A stretch of DNA of 64,000 nucleotides from Lumbricus terrestris (GCA_949752735.1 OX457052.1:13305037-13369036), one strand, 5' to 3'; shown: positions 42,460-55,746, numbered from the stretch's first letter. A program made the numbers and translations. Notes: generated by a model from the letters alone, not told the origin.

Positions 42460-43429
42460 GGTTCACTATCGATAAGGCGACTTCGAAAGGGCGACCATCA
42501 ACAGAGCGACTTCAAAAGGGCGCCGATTTTAAAGGCGACTTATCAAAAGAGCGACCATCAAAAGGGCGACCGATCTAAAGGGCGACCATCAAAAGGGCGA
42601 CTTATTGGCTAAAATCGGTCGGTGAAAGACGGTAGATCTAAGAAAAATACGCAAACAGGCTGTTTGTTTACTCTTTTTGGGCAATCTAAAGGGTCAACAT
42701 CGAACGTTCTCAGTGGTTCAATGAAAAAGGTCGATGAAAGACGGTAGGGCCTATATGTAAGAGAAATACCGACTGAGGATTAGGTAGCCTATGCCTATGG
42801 TAGGCCTATCTGTCATAACTACTATGTGGTCAGTGGTCGGTATTTTACTCTTTAGTTCAATTAAAGCGGCCGGACTACATGAAAAAAAATACAAAAAAGG
42901 CTTATTCAGGCCTACGCTATGAGTACCTCTATATCGCTTAAATGGAATCTGGATTGATGAAAATATTCTTGCTTAAATTGGAGCTGGATTGATGAAAATA
43001 GTTTTGCTCAATTGGAAGCTGGATTGATGAAATGTTATTACTTAAATGGAAGCTGGATTGATGAAAATATTCTAGCTTAAATGGAAGCTGGATTGAGGAA
43101 AATATTCTTGCTTAAACGGAAGCTGGATTGAGGAAAATATTCTTGCTCAAATGGAAGCTGGATTGATGAAAATATTCTAGCTTGAATGGAAGCTGGATTG
43201 ATGAAAATATTCTTGCTTAAATGGAAACTAACGGTTCACACTACTTCTACAGACGCCGTTTTATAAATGATTAAATATGATAATAGGTCGCCCTTTTGAT
43301 GGTCGCCCTTTAGATCGGTCGCCCTTTTGATGGTCGCTCCTTTGATCAGTCGCCTTTAAAATCGGCGCCCTTTTGAAGTCGCTCTTTTGATGTTCGCCCT
43401 TTCGAAGTCGCCTTATCGATAGGATACCC
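42460..43429. mobile_element. foldback element with modular inverted ends
   Basis: 970 bp, 8-bp duplication TATCTAAC (42452-42459, 43430-43437). The ~150-bp inverted ends are made of repeated GGGCGACCATCAAAA-type modules and start near CTATCGATAAGGCGAC. The interior (~42937-43230) has eight copies of a ~34-bp unit containing GGAAGCTGGATTGATG. Confidence 0.85.
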
Positions 43430-43439
43430 TATCTAACAA

Positions 43440-43764
43440 GACCGACGTCAATTGGTCTGTAATTATGGACTGAAGCCAAATAAGCATAAGATAATTAGGT
43501 TCAGAGCTAGATGATCTAAGAAAGAACTGTATCTTTTGGATTAACTTCAACAACTATTGCTTGCTTTAATGACGAAATTTAGGGCCTACCTGTACAGGTG
43601 TTTGGAGCGGTGCATCTGGTACCGACGCGACAGTACGAACAAATGGCTGTTAAAATAATTGCAAAGCATTAAGTAAATCCAACAAAATACATCGAGATGA
43701 AGTTCATTTATCAGTATATATATAGTCAGCACCTTTAACATCTATGTCTAAAAAGCTCTATAGA
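43440..43764. other. non-coding; dispersed-repeat copy
   Basis: About 43585-43690 matches 118-225. No gene seen. Confidence 0.45.
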
Positions 43765-45626
43765 CAGTGATGGGGAAAATACTTTTTAAAAGTATTTTGA
43801 GTATAAGTAAAAATACTTGGTCACAAAAGTATTTAAAATACAAGTAAAAATACTTTTAAAAAAAGTATTTAAAATACAAGTATAAAATACTTGGCTTGAA
43901 AAAGTATTTAAAATACTAAGTACAAATACTCAATGCCAAACTATATAACAATTAAGGAAGTCATATTACGTTGCGACAAAAAATACTTAACATAGAATTT
44001 TGAACACAAACAAACATTTTCTTCAGTTCAGCATTCTTTGTGTCCATGGCTAATGTGTCTCATGGAATTAATTAGCCCATACCATCATTACTGTCTTCTT
44101 AAACACTTGAAGGGCAGCCACCCAGCTGTATGGTGACTTCTCACTTCTGGCTCATATCCTGCTTTCCAGTGATGTAGTTAAGTCCACCTGAGCTTAGTCC
44201 GAGTCATGCCCTAGTCCATCTAAACTGAGTCAGAGTTGAGTCTGGGTCTAAAGGTGTCCGAGTCTGAGTCTAAGACGCTAGCGAGGGGTACAAGTTCGAG
44301 TCGGAATCCATTAACATCGAGATCCACAGAAACACTCAATTTAATGGCATATAAATTTTTTCGGTCGCCCACTATCTATGCAGAAAGAATGGTCAATGTA
44401 ATTTATCCAAATTGAACTTTAAAAACACTAAATTAGATAAAGTTTTGTTCAGTAATATGACGCAATGAGATGGATAAAAGTTGTTCCACTTCTGAACACA
44501 GGTTCAACGTACATACCTTATAAAATCTGCTATGTTGAGACGTCCTATCACAATTCTGCCCATCGGCAAAACCCTTTGGGGTACTTTTTAAAGTAATTGT
44601 TTGAAATCTGTGGTATGGGAATGGCCTATCCCTTGTGATAATAATACAATAGGCTACACCAGCACAGGTCAACTAAGACACTAAGTGTTATAGGTGTCTT
44701 CCTGTATGCTGTAATTCGTCAAGTGTGTAGTCTGTGATCCATTAATGGAGATCAATGTAATGAAACTCTGCGCAGTGGCGGCGCTAGGGGGCTGGGGCTA
44801 AGTCCCCTACAAGAGGCTCAGCCCCCCTAAAAAAGGAGCATCCGAAATTTTTTACGGTGAAATATCCACGATTTTGGGCTGACGACTAAAAAAAAATCGT
44901 CAGAAATTTTGGCGGCGAAAATGGAAAATTTTCATGAGATTTTCGGTCGAGACTTCAGCCCTCCCGAAACCGAAATCCTGGCGCCGCCACTGACTCTGCG
45001 CCCCGTTCCAAGGTCAGAGAAGTTCCAATTGCCACCAGCCAATAGACACGTCTAAATATGCCTTCCTCATTTGTCCTATTCATAAACATCTACAGGGTAG
45101 ATAGTTAAATCTAGCCTATGTCCTATTCTGACATAAACAAGACATAAACAAGACATAAACAAGTCCATTGTGGTGCTAAACATCAAACTGATTTCGAACA
45201 TAGGCCTAATTATAATAATATTATGCGTGTCATTGATGCCTCATAGGTATTATGTATAGACTCGGTGTACTCTTCCCATACACCATACATCAAATACACC
45301 TGTAATTAACATTCCTCACCCTGTGGTCAGCAGTGCCCAGTCATCCGTCACTATGACTAATCAATGTCAGCCTGTTCTACTGATTGTGTGACTTAAACCT
45401 CCTGTACAAAGGATTCCTTTATTTGTGTAATGAAGCAGCCTAGTGCATGAGAATCCAATATTGCATAGCTAATTGCAGCTGGGGAGGTTTAAAAGTATTT
45501 TGAAAAAGTATTTTGACATAATCATAATTTTAAGTACAAAATACTACCAAAAAAGTATTTTAAGTACTTAGATTGTATTTAAAATACTATTTTAAATACT
45601 AGTATTTTAAATACTTCCCATAACTG
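43765..45626. mobile_element. non-autonomous hAT-type element
   Basis: 1862 bp, ends CAGTGATGGGGAAAATAC and inverse TACTTCCCATAACTG, 8-bp duplication TCTATAGA. Subterminal A/T-rich repeats of AAGTATTTAAAATAC lie on both sides. No transposase recognised. Hosts the MITE 44773-44992. Confidence 0.85.
44773..44992. mobile_element. hAT-type MITE nested in 43765-45626
   Basis: 220 bp, ends CAGTGGCGGCGCTAGG and inverse CCTGGCGCCGCCACTG, exact duplication ACTCTGCG. Termini match those of 52789-55738, suggesting one transposase family. Confidence 0.88.
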
Positions 45627-45799
45627 TCTATAGATGTGCTGTATTAATTTGACTTCATTTTAAATTTTTATAGACTTAAAGTATTTGTCTTGTTAGTGAC
45701 TAAGTCTAAGTTCATTGGCTGCCACTGTCCCACAGGAGTTCCGTCTGTTTTCTAGGATATTACTGAAGCATTATTTTATTCAAATCAAACTGCACTTTT

Positions 45800-45892
45800 T
45801 TGCCGTGCTGGAGAAGGGAGTGCTTCTGAGTTGTTCCCTTGAAGAGGCGCTGTAGAAAATTTTGAATCACTTCTTGAATGAATGAATGTCTA
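45800..45892 (+). repeat. SINE tail with (GAAT)n
   Basis: GAGTGCTTCTGAGTTGTTCC, GAGGCGCTGTAG, then TGAATGAATG: the 3' part of the common SINE. Confidence 0.6.
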
Positions 45893-46274
45893 AGCGTTAC
45901 ATTGAGATCAGCTACTTGAGTTCATAGCTCGAGGGTACGCGTACCCTAAAATAGAATGCGTTAAAATACTACGTACCTTTCAAAAAATACAATACGCGTA
46001 TGGTACGTACCATACAATGTACACGAAAATTGTGTTGATGGCTTACACGAAAATTGTGTTGATGGCTTACTCGGCCTACATGTACGTATATATGCAGTCA
46101 ACAGTACGCATCATTGATATCGGTATTTCCAGTAGCGTGGCAGTAAATTTAATTTGATAAATTCTTCTGTTATAATTAATTGAATGCAATTGTTCAACCT
46201 TTTCCTTGGAGTTGGACTTTTAAGTGCTGCAGCAGAACTGAGCCACTAACTAACATGAATGAATGAACTTGTTT
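45893..46274. other. no gene seen; short repeats
   Basis: Contains a directly repeated TACACGAAAATTGTGTTGATGG unit and ACGTACC-rich text that recurs inverted near 47765-47845 around the LINE, perhaps a shared host repeat. Confidence 0.4.
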
Positions 46275-46277
46275 ATT

Positions 46278-46336
<59 letters not shown>

Positions 46337-47600
46337 AGTCAAATAGTATAAACATGCCTCTATAAACATAGTGCAAAAGGAATCAGGAAAAAGCTAACAG
46401 CTTATAAAACCCTGACCCCTAGCTCCAAGACTATTTTTAGTGCAAGTCAGTATTAATACTTAACTAAAACTTAATTAATACTTAATTAATTAGAACATAA
46501 CTGAAAGTAATGGGGATAAACATACAATGCAATGCAATAATGATGATAATAATAATAATAAAATATGTAATATTAAATCATATTAATAAATGGTAATAAT
46601 ACTAAATAATAATAATAAATAATAGAAACAGCATATTATTGCAGCAGTAAATCGTCACAGTCTACAAAGAATTAGAGACTCGGAAACATCATAATAAACA
46701 GTCAGGATACTAACATACAGTGTCTAGATTGCTGCAAGATAAATGCAGGTATAAAGACCAAAGTTAATCAACATATGCAATAGTTTGAAAACAAAGTCTT
46801 TTTAACATTTTTCTTGAAGGCACATACACTATTTTTCCTCTTCACATCATCTGACAGAGAGTTCCATAAACGGGGACCTAGAATTCGGAAGCTATTAAAG
46901 CGACATGTGGTACGGGCAAAAGGAACAACATACCACGAGTATTAAACGAGTGAAATTGAGCCACTGTCATAAAATAATTTTTAAATATGGGGGTAAGAGA
47001 TTATTTCCAAATTTGTACATAAGGACGACAATAGACAAATAGTACAGGTCATAAACTTTGAGAATATTAAGTTTACTGAATAAAGGGTTGGAATGGGCTA
47101 AATAGGGAGAGTTAGAGATAATACGACACGCAGCTTTCTGAAGCTTTAGAATTCGGTCCAAGTTGCAGGATCTGTGCGGAGAAGCCCAAACAACACAACA
47201 GTAATTGATATATGGTTCTAGTAAGGTATGGTATAAAAGCTTCAATTTCTCAGTTGGTAGTACATGTCTGACCTTACGTAAAATGCCCACAACCTTGGAC
47301 ACTTTGTTGGTGACCATGTCCACATGTTTATTCCATTTAAGATTTTCAGTAATAAGAACACCAAGAAATTTAGTTTCACGTACACGAGGGAGATGCACAT
47401 CATTTACACATATGTCAAAATCTGAGTCAAGAGTCACCTTATTTCCAAATATCATATAGTTAGTCTTATTTAGGTTCAAAGATAATAAGTTGGCGGCAAA
47501 CCAGTGGCTTAATAGTTTTAAGTCATCATTCAGAGTTTTAGCTAGCATGAGAGGACAGTGCCCAGTGGCAAAAATATTCGTGTCGCCAGCAAACATGATT
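46275..47600 (-). mobile_element. LINE fragment: RT C-terminus and 3' end
   Basis: A 209-aa frame at 46967-47596 begins in the RT active-site motif, here FAGDT instead of FADDT (first catalytic Asp lost), and continues through LGVLITENLKWNKHV and ILKLQKAACRII. Further pieces (GPRLWNSLSDDVKR) lie at about 46790-46930. The 3' end runs into (CA)n at 46279-46335. 5'-truncated and inactive. Confidence 0.85.
46279..46335. repeat. (CA)n microsatellite at LINE 3' end
   Basis: About 28 CA units, directly next to the LINE tail. Confidence 0.95.
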
Positions 47601-49034
47601 AAACATTAATTAGTGCATTACGTGCAATGTATGCTGGATAAACATAGACCTACAATATAGCATTGCAGCAATTCACTACGCTGTATACTTGGCTGTGACT
47701 GCTTGCTTAAATTAAATTGAATATTCTTACAATGAGCAATGACGAGGCAAACGTATTTTATTAATGTTTACGTATCCTAAAATAGGGTGCGCTAAAATAC
47801 GTACGTACCTTTCACAAAATAGAATACGTATGGTACGTACCCTCGAGCTTTGCTTGTGTTAAACGACATGCAGAACATTAAACCACAATTCGATCATAAA
47901 TTTTGAAAAACTCGTTAACTAGAAAACTTTGCACACATACGAGAATTGCAGGAAGGATAAGTTCTCCATCCGGACTGGCATCTTTCGGCACTATAAGTCT
48001 CAGAAACATATCTTGACTGATGATCACAGTGGCTAAAAGCAATTTAATTAATGTTTATAGTAGAGGCCTAGTGTAGTATAATGCAACTGCTCTTGGTAGG
48101 CCTATTGCCCGTAATAGTTTTTATTCATTTATTTTATTTATTATTTTTTTCCTCAACCAAATCAACAAACAAACATGATATAATTATGGCATTGAACAAT
48201 ACTTTTGCTATTAATTTAATGTTTTTGCAGGATTATGGGATTAAATTTCAGTCGCATTTGTTTTAATCAACACGTAATCAGTATATTTAACCCTGTGCTT
48301 TTACTCTGTCCTTGTTAAATGAATTATCTTATAAATCTATTGGACGCTCTGATGGCATGATAATAGATTGCACAGATGTTTTCAAAAGGAGATATATGTA
48401 TGAAAGTATACGCATAGAGAACATTCTAGTCAGTGTTTGAACTTATTCAAACTGGTGTTGGCCTGATCAAAAATAATTAGGCCTACCCATAGTAGCCTAC
48501 TTTCTTCCATAGAAGAAATCCATTGTAGGCTATTTTAAAAGGGATGGGACTATGTTTTGCTCGCGGAAAGCTGGTCAGTATATCAGACATAACACCCAAA
48601 GCATAATTATGTACTTCGACTGGTGCAAAAATAATACAGAGCTCGAGTCATGGCAGACTCAAACGCAATACTCAGTTGAGAGCCTTTCGCGATTGACAGC
48701 AGCGCTTGACATTATTAACTGCTAATTTAATAAATGATTGCGGAATAATTGTAATACATTAGGCCTAATAATGAAAAAAGCGACTTAGTCTGCTTACTTC
48801 AGTTCTCCAGATGAACTTGATGATCCTCCAATATGTGAAGGCGTGGAGATACGATCATATGCATATACGAGATCTATGAATCTATCATATGGTTATTATG
48901 AAGCACCGTGCTTTTTCTATGCATGGCTCTCCCTGCAATCTGAAATGGGCTCCATGCGGAACTAGCCTACGCCTAATGCCGATAATACCCTTGCGGCCAC
49001 GTTCTACTCTAACCTTACGACTGCTCTCTTTATT
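47601..49034. other. no gene seen
   Basis: Non-coding, AT-rich. The short frame at 48081-48266 is hydrophobic but has no supporting signal. Confidence 0.35.
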
Positions 49035-49262
49035 TATTTATTTATCCATTTCTATAGCGCCCCTTCAAGCTCACTACTCAGAGGCGCTCCCGACTACGGC
49101 GCGTACACTGCATCGGAGTTTTTCACGCCGTAGCGCCCAAGCAATTGCGAGTGAAGGACTTGCTCAAGGTCCCTACGCGGCGACTTGAGGTGGATTCGAA
49201 CCTCGAACCTTCCGGCTTCAAGGCAACGACGCCACCGATAGGCCTACACCACCGCGCCCCAC
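49035..49262 (-). repeat. tRNA-derived SINE, complete-looking
   Basis: Minus-strand head (B box GGTTCGAATCC near 49190), body CGCCGCGTAGGGACC..., tail CTATAGAAATGG with TAAA repeats. Near-identical in layout to 1030-1245. Confidence 0.85.
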
Positions 49263-51929
49263 GGGGTTGAGTCGGAATCTGAGTAGAAAGTCTTGAAAGG
49301 GTGCTATATAAACCTCTGAAATCAAAGAATGAATGTTTGCATTAACCTACGAGAGCGCTGGTGAGTCTTTAGTGTGTAGCGACTGTAGCCCACGGGATCC
49401 TACTAGCTATGATTCTTTCACTTACCTGCACCTTGTTATAATAAATTATTATCTAGTTTAATGACGAATGCTTTTTGTCAGCGACTTTAATGATGCCTTA
49501 ATTTAGGCTAGTATCGCCTTGTGTAAGGTTTCAATTCCAAAGGCGTTATGTAAACTGCATGGATAACTAACTAACAATTAGTTTAATGAATCAAACGTAC
49601 AGCAACGTGGCAGCTACCTTGTTGCAACAAGATACGTGAAAAGCTAATGGTGCGGCATGACCTGTGAATCCACTTGGAATGTTGTACTATTTAAAGCAGC
49701 CCTGATTATTTTGTGACCAGTTCGCTCACTAATTAACATGCAATTATTGTCTCGAATAATATTGACCAGTGACAGGTCACGTCAATAGTAAATGCTTTTA
49801 TTGTGATCTTACATATCATTTGCGATCTGAATGGGCACCTATACTTACTAAATGGTTTGGCAGTTGTGGCCTGTCCACCATCCAGAACATGTACGACTCG
49901 ATTGTATGGAGCAATGGTACTGGGCAACGCTTCGGTACTGAACATAGCTTTCTACGTGTCTGCCAAACAAGCAAAACATCACCGATATTTTCAATGTCGG
50001 TGATTAAATGCGAGGCAAGAAATGACAATTGTCGTATTTTCATCAGCTACAAGATATTGAGGTAATTGCAAGTAAATAATTTCGAAAACGATGCGAAAAC
50101 GATGCTATTCGTCTGCGGATAAACATTTTGAGATATCAAATAGTTACGATTAGGACTAGGCTAAATTTAGTTCTTTTACATTTTAAAAGTGGGTAGCGAT
50201 TAGCCTCTATGTAGTGCAGTAGACGATAGAAATAAAACGGGAATAGAAAATACGTAGACAGGTTGGATAGAGATGTAAATGGATGAAGGGCACACGTAGC
50301 CTACAGTAGTCTACGGAGGGAAATTTAGAGATGGATACAAAAAAAAACAATTGTCTGGGCCCCTCTGGGGGACACTACTTGACAGTCTTGTTTCGTAGGG
50401 CGCTGTAGCATGTAGACATTTATAGTGTTGCCACGGACAACCCACTCATAATAATAATTCACGAATATATCCAAAAGCTTTAGTTAGTTATTTTGTTATA
50501 ATCATGGATGAATCAAACATTCTGGAGAAGTGATTTACCTTGCATAAACAACTGGAAGCGAGACTACGCAGAACAATAGCGTAATCTCCAGAGGTAAAAT
50601 TAAGTTCATGCTTGAAATGCAGTCCTTTGCTGTGATGGCTTTGACTTCTGATGTTCACCTTATTACAGCTAGCCAACTGATTCAAATGAGGCACCAATAA
50701 TTACTTTTTTTCTCTCTCAAAAAACACATAGCCTATTCCAACCAATAATCAAGTATAGTATTAGACAAATAGGCCTACTGAATAAGGGAGCAACGACTGT
50801 ACAAAACAATTAGTGTGGTATGACGATATTCTACACCTACACTGTGAACGGAAAATGATGCACTCCGCTAATGTTTCAATAATTATTGATAATATTCTAG
50901 TTTACTATGCAAGCTTTAGAAAACGTTCATCTAAGTCGTTATTAAAATAATTAACTATAAGCCTATATTCTAACTCTAAGTTTGTTCTAAATATTCTTCT
51001 GCAGATTTGAAAAGACGGCTAGAGACAGGGCTGTTTTCAATGAATTTTTAGAACTGCACAACTCCTCCTTTCCTTCCCAATCATCCATGGTAAATTACTT
51101 CCAATCGAAGGAAAATGACCTTTTTGCTAGTTTTAACTGTACAGAAGTGTTTCTACAACTGCACATTTTGTGTTAAAAAACCTGGCTAGAGATGCGCACG
51201 TTACTAAATTAATGCTGTATGGATACAAATGCAGCAGTTTGTCATCTTCTGTAATCACAATAATTCTTCTGCATAAAATGTCGTCATCAGCGAGACTTTA
51301 ATTTCAATGACTGTTGGATTTTAAAATTTATTTATCGCAATAACAGCGATTAGAACAGTTCAAATTTCTTTGAGGTTCCCCAAGTTCATAATGGTTATTG
51401 CTTAACTTGAAAACAAATATCGATTGTTTTTTCGCTCACAGTGTAGCCTGTAATTGCGTGCGCATGAGTTAATTAAGAAGGAATGTCTGCAGTCTGTGAT
51501 TGACCAACAGAAACCAAATCACTTTCCCCAAAAGTGATACCATCAATTTTTCTACAAATATGATATGGCACTACGCTAACCAAACACGACATCATGTGTT
51601 TGGTTTTCATGCCGTCGATGTAGTAGTCCAACAGTCGTTACGGTGTCCCGGACTTTGCACCGACTAATGCATTTTTTAAAATTCAGCAGTAACAGAAATG
51701 TCCACGTTCATAGTCTGAGTATGCCTTCGTCCCTCATCAGTAGTCCTTTTTGTGTCATCCTGCACATCGGGCAATGCAGCTTATCCATTTCTCCAGGTCC
51801 ACCGCCAGTTGCATAGCCCCGTCCCACGTCATCTCAAAGCATTTCAAGTCTTTCCTAATGGTGACAGAAATCAGCAGGTGGGCATCGGCATCCATCTGTG
51901 AATCTCCCTTCGTAGACTAGGTCGGCTCT
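49263..51929. other. no supported gene
   Basis: 2.7 kb. SINE-tail-like text lies at 49294-49335. Overlapping frames on both strands at 49733-50065 and one at 50488-50697 (with a GCAAG/GTAAAT donor) were examined but lack enough support. Confidence 0.35.
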
Positions 51930-52184
51930 GACTAAGGATTATGTCGAAGACTTTAGCTTGCTCCCTTGTCTCCTCTCGTCTTGATTATGCTAATGCGATT
52001 TTTGTTGGCATTTCAGACTACGAGCTACATAGGCTGCAGCGCATCCAAAATTCCTTAGCCCGGGTTGTGCTGCGTGTCCCACTACGATCAAGTTCTTCAG
52101 TTTTACTTCATCAGCTGCATTGGCTTCCTGTCGAGTTCAGGATTAAATTTAAATTGGCCTGTTTAACCTACAAATCCCTCTCTA
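51930..52184 (+). mobile_element. LINE C-terminal ORF, part 1
   Basis: Frame from 51941: LVSSRLDYANAIFVGISD, LHRLQRIQNSLARVV, LLHQLHWLPVEFRIKFK. This is the post-RT region of a CR1/L2-like LINE (family knowledge). It continues at 52641 and 55739 after two insertions. Confidence 0.85.
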
Positions 52185-52640
52185 CCGGTGTAAAGGTTTC
52201 AAATTACCCCCTCCTGAACATTACCCCCCGGTAACTTGAAACCGGTTTCAGATTACCCCCCGGAAACTAGATTTGCATCAATCATCGCATTTATTGCATC
52301 TAAAAAATCAGAAACATCATCCCGCTTCTTGTTTTGGTCTGAAGATTTTCATCCGTCATCCCACTTCGTGGTTTGCTATCATTATTTTGTTCCGAAAAAA
52401 ATAATAGCCTCGAAGCCATTTTCTCCATGTAAACTTCAGCGGCGAATAGTATTTTAGTTACAGATGAAAATATTGATAACAAACCACGAAGTGGGATGAC
52501 GGATGACAATCTTCAGACCAAAACAAGAAGCGGGATGAATTTTTGGATATTTTTAGTGCAATAAATGCCATGATTGATGCAATTTACAGTTTGCAAGGGG
52601 GTAATGTTTAGGAGGGGGTAATCTGAAACCTTTACACCGG
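52185..52640. mobile_element. foldback element inserted in the LINE
   Basis: 456 bp, ends CCGGTGTAAAGGTTTCA and inverse. Internal long inverted text (CGCTTCTTGTTTTGGTCTGA ... inverse) makes much of it self-complementary. No clear target duplication. Confidence 0.8.
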
Positions 52641-52788
52641 AACACCTCCCTACCTTCAGTCACTGTTTACTCCTTACATTCCTCCTCGTTGCCTACGATC
52701 ATCAAGCATGGGTCGTTTAGCTGAACCCCGATGCAGAACTGTTATGGGCTCGCGTGCATTCCATGTTTCTGCTCCCAAAGAATGGAAT
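52641..52788 (+). mobile_element. LINE C-terminal ORF, part 2
   Basis: Continues part 1: PPRCLRSS, GRLAEPRCRTVMGSRAFHV, PKEWN. Cut at AATGGAAT by the hAT-type element. Confidence 0.85.
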
Positions 52789-52929
52789 CAGTGGCGGCGC
52801 TTCGCCAGGGCATGGCAGGGCAAATGCCCTGGTAAAAAAGCCTTTGCCCTGGCTGTTGCCCTGGTCGTTGCCCTGCCAGAAATTTTACCATGGGAGAATT
52901 TTTTCGGGTATATTGCTTCTTACTGCTCA

Positions 52930-53185
52930 CATCCGTCCGGTCTTGGGCAGGGCAAAAGTTCTGGCAGGGCAAAATTCTGGCAGGGCAAAAGTCTATGAAG
53001 AGAAAAAAATCTAACAGGGCAATTTTCTGGCAGGGCAAAATTTCTGACAGGGCAAAAGTTCTGGCAGAGCCAAAATTCTGGCAGGTTAAAGACTGTGAAA
53101 TTATGGCAGGGCAAAAGTTTTGACAGAGGAAAATTCTGGCAGGGCAAAAATTCTGGTGGCTCAAAAGTTCCTGCAGGGAAAATTC
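52930..53185. repeat. GGCAGGGCAAAA minisatellite
   Basis: About a dozen imperfect 18-20-bp copies of TCTGGCAGGGCAAAA. Frames across it (RAKVLAGQ, ARILPCQNF) are repeat artefacts. Confidence 0.85.
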
Positions 53186-54039
53186 TGTTGCTGTCTATCA
53201 ACATCTTTAAGTATAAAACTCAAAGTTTGTCCTTCTGTGTGTGGGATGCACCAATTTTGCCCGGAGGCCTACTCGGAAATTACAGCGATTCGTTTAAAAA
53301 AAAATTTTGCAATCGATTCTTACCCACATTTGGAGTTAAACGCCACTATTTTCGGCTGCCAATTCACTTTATAAGTCCCGAGATGTCAACATTTAAACTT
53401 GCACGCGATAAGCGATTCAAAATCCATTCACGTTGATCGCCTCCACAAGGCCTCCATTGACTACCAGAGAACTACAGCCAATGGCATGACGGTTTGAGGT
53501 CACGTGATATTTACTTCTATCGACAATATTTGCGAGGATTATTCTCGGCTTTTTTCTTCTGATCCACACGAGAAAATCATAAAGATCGCCATCCAAAAAT
53601 CTTTCCATATTTTAAATTTCGCTGTTATAAAAACGATATATTAGACACGGCATAATTATGTTCACTAAACTCATGACGTCATTATTTTGAGCTCAAATCT
53701 TAACGTCACATCTCGCCAAACCGCGTAGCAAAAATGTTGTGGACGTAAATAATGCGAATATAACTGCAAATAATCGGAATAAAAAAGCGTAGATTTAAAA
53801 AACTTCCTTTATCTAAGTGGCAAAGAACAATTTATGAAAAAAGCACGTTGCGCTGAATGGTAGTATCTTTTCAGAAAAAGTCGTTTTTCTCAGTTACGTG
53901 TCGAATGGACTTAACGGGTTTTGCTCTTCGATTATCGACCAGACCTGTACACCTAGCGGAGAGGTTCGTTACTTCTCCTTAACGCGGGGGTCGATGGAAG
54001 GCGGGGTCAGAATGGTGAAGTCGGAACGGGGTCAGGCGT

Positions 54040-54091
54040 GGCTGGGGACAAAAACTTATATTTCCCGGGCAACGCCGGGTTATTCAGCTAG
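54040..54091 (+). mobile_element. Helitron-like 3' terminus
   Basis: Hairpin CCCGGGCAACGCCGGG at 54064-54079, then TATTCAG and CTAG followed by T, the usual Helitron 3' end. The 5' end was not found. Confidence 0.55.
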
Positions 54092-54285
54092 TTACCATAT
54101 ACAACTAACAGCGTAGGCCTAGCTGTCGCTTTCTTGCTTTTCAAATGAATCGTAAGCATTTGCGTAGACAATAGACCTATAGGACTATACCTGACTCCGT
54201 TACTTTATTTGCTGAACGCTTTGCTTTCGAAATGCTACTCGAAAGAGGATTTGCAATGCTTCACAAAATCACCGAGATTGGTCTA

Positions 54286-55483
54286 CAGGTTGGGCCATAA
54301 AAATACCCTAAAGTTTCTTTGCCCATAATCCTGGCCAGAGGTAGCTGTTTTTAAACAAATTTTTTAGGCTTAAAGAAAATTCATATTCATACATGATGGC
54401 CAGATTTAATAAAAAAATATTCAAACAGAACAAAAGTTGGTGAGACCACTCACTGTTATATGACGATTCAAAGAACATGACGCAGCAAAAAGTAACAAAA
54501 ACGAATTTATTAAGTAACATCTCAAATAATTGGTGTCAAATAAACTTGTTATTGACAGAAAATCGTTATTATTATTTAGAAAAAAACAAGTAACAGCATA
54601 GCTGCACGTCGCTGTGACATCAATTAGCAAGATGACTGTAAAGTTGGTAAATAAAGAATTTTTCTGATTAGTAATTTTGTTTTTAAGATAATAAAATCGA
54701 AAATCGAAATTTCTATCAAATTAAAATGCCCAAGGTGTTGGTGGCAAGCAAAATTTGTATTCATGCACTTCATGAGCAAGGTCTTGGAGATAAAGCTATA
54801 ATCGCCGCTTAATTTGATTAACAGTGATTGCAGAGAAATGAAGAGCTAAATAATTTAATGAAATAGAGTTAATAAATGTGCCGTTTATTAAAGGAGATCG
54901 GTTCAACGTCAATAGGCTATTACAGTACTGTTTTCATTGAGAAGAACCAATGGTTCCAAATATCCGGATTTGAACCCGATGATTTTATCAACAGTGGAGA
55001 GTTATTGCTCGTGAAATACCGCAATTTGCAGCCAAAACCAAGAACGATAAGAGAATGAAAATTGATGGTCGCATTGGAGCTGATTGGGAAGATTTACCTC
55101 TGGAACACATCACCAGGTCCATTTAAAAACTGTGCAAAAGACTCGAAACAAGTGTGGGCATTGTGGTGGACACATTGAAGACAAGATGTGGTGTACTATT
55201 ACGTTCATTTGATAGCAATAATATTATTATTTGAGATGAGACTTATAAAAAAATCGTTTGTTGCTACTTTTTGTTGAGTTATGTTTTTGAATCGTCAAAA
55301 AGTCGGTTGTCTCACTAAAAGTCATATAACTCTTGTTCTATTTGAAATATTGCGATGAAATCTGGCCACTCTGCGTAAATAATTATGAATTGTCTCTAAG
55401 CCTGTAAAATTTGATTAATTTTTTACTTCTGGCTAAGATAATTATTGGCAAAAACCTTAGGGGTCTTTTTATGGCCCACACTG
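54286..55483. mobile_element. Tc1/mariner relic
   Basis: 1198 bp, ends CAGGTTGGGCCATAAAAATACC / inverse of GGTCTTTTTATGGCCCACACTG, flanked by TA. About 54726-54812 encodes an N-terminal MPKVLVASKICIHALHEQG-type stretch. Farther on are PDLNPM- and GGHIE-type remnants at 54950-55190. Many lesions. Confidence 0.75.
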
Positions 55484-55746
55484 TATAAGGATTCTAGGAT
55501 TTACTTTTCAAATGTCAAAGTGTTCGGTTTCATGGCTTCGCCCATTTTGATCCTCTGACCAGCCACCCTAATAGTGTAAGGTGGCTTAGGTGGGTGATTT
55601 ATGGCATGCACGGTAGCGCAAAATTATAGGCCTATGTCAGCCTGTACTACCGAGCACGCGACTCGCCCTCTGCCCTGGTTACTTGTGTGACTGCCCTGGC
55701 TATGCCCTGGCTACAAAAAGTGTCTGGCGCCGCCACTGAATGGAAT

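Larger units (their letters stand above)
52789..55738. mobile_element. hAT-type non-autonomous element
   Basis: 2950 bp, ends CAGTGGCGGCGC and inverse, exact 8-bp duplication AATGGAAT (52781-52788, 55739-55746). It contains a CAGGGCAAAA minisatellite, a Helitron 3' end and a Tc1/mariner relic. No hAT transposase recognised. Confidence 0.9.

Noticed and set aside
49733..50065. Possible coding exon (overlapping frames on both strands)
   Set aside because: No consistent splice sites or recognisable domain; each frame is interrupted or shadows the other.
50488..50697. Minus-strand frame with a GTAAAT donor
   Set aside because: The donor is plausible but there is no polypyrimidine acceptor and no recognised homology.
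52742..53204. Minus-strand frames rich in PCQNFCPA
   Set aside because: Translation of the GGCAGGGCAAAA minisatellite inside a transposon.
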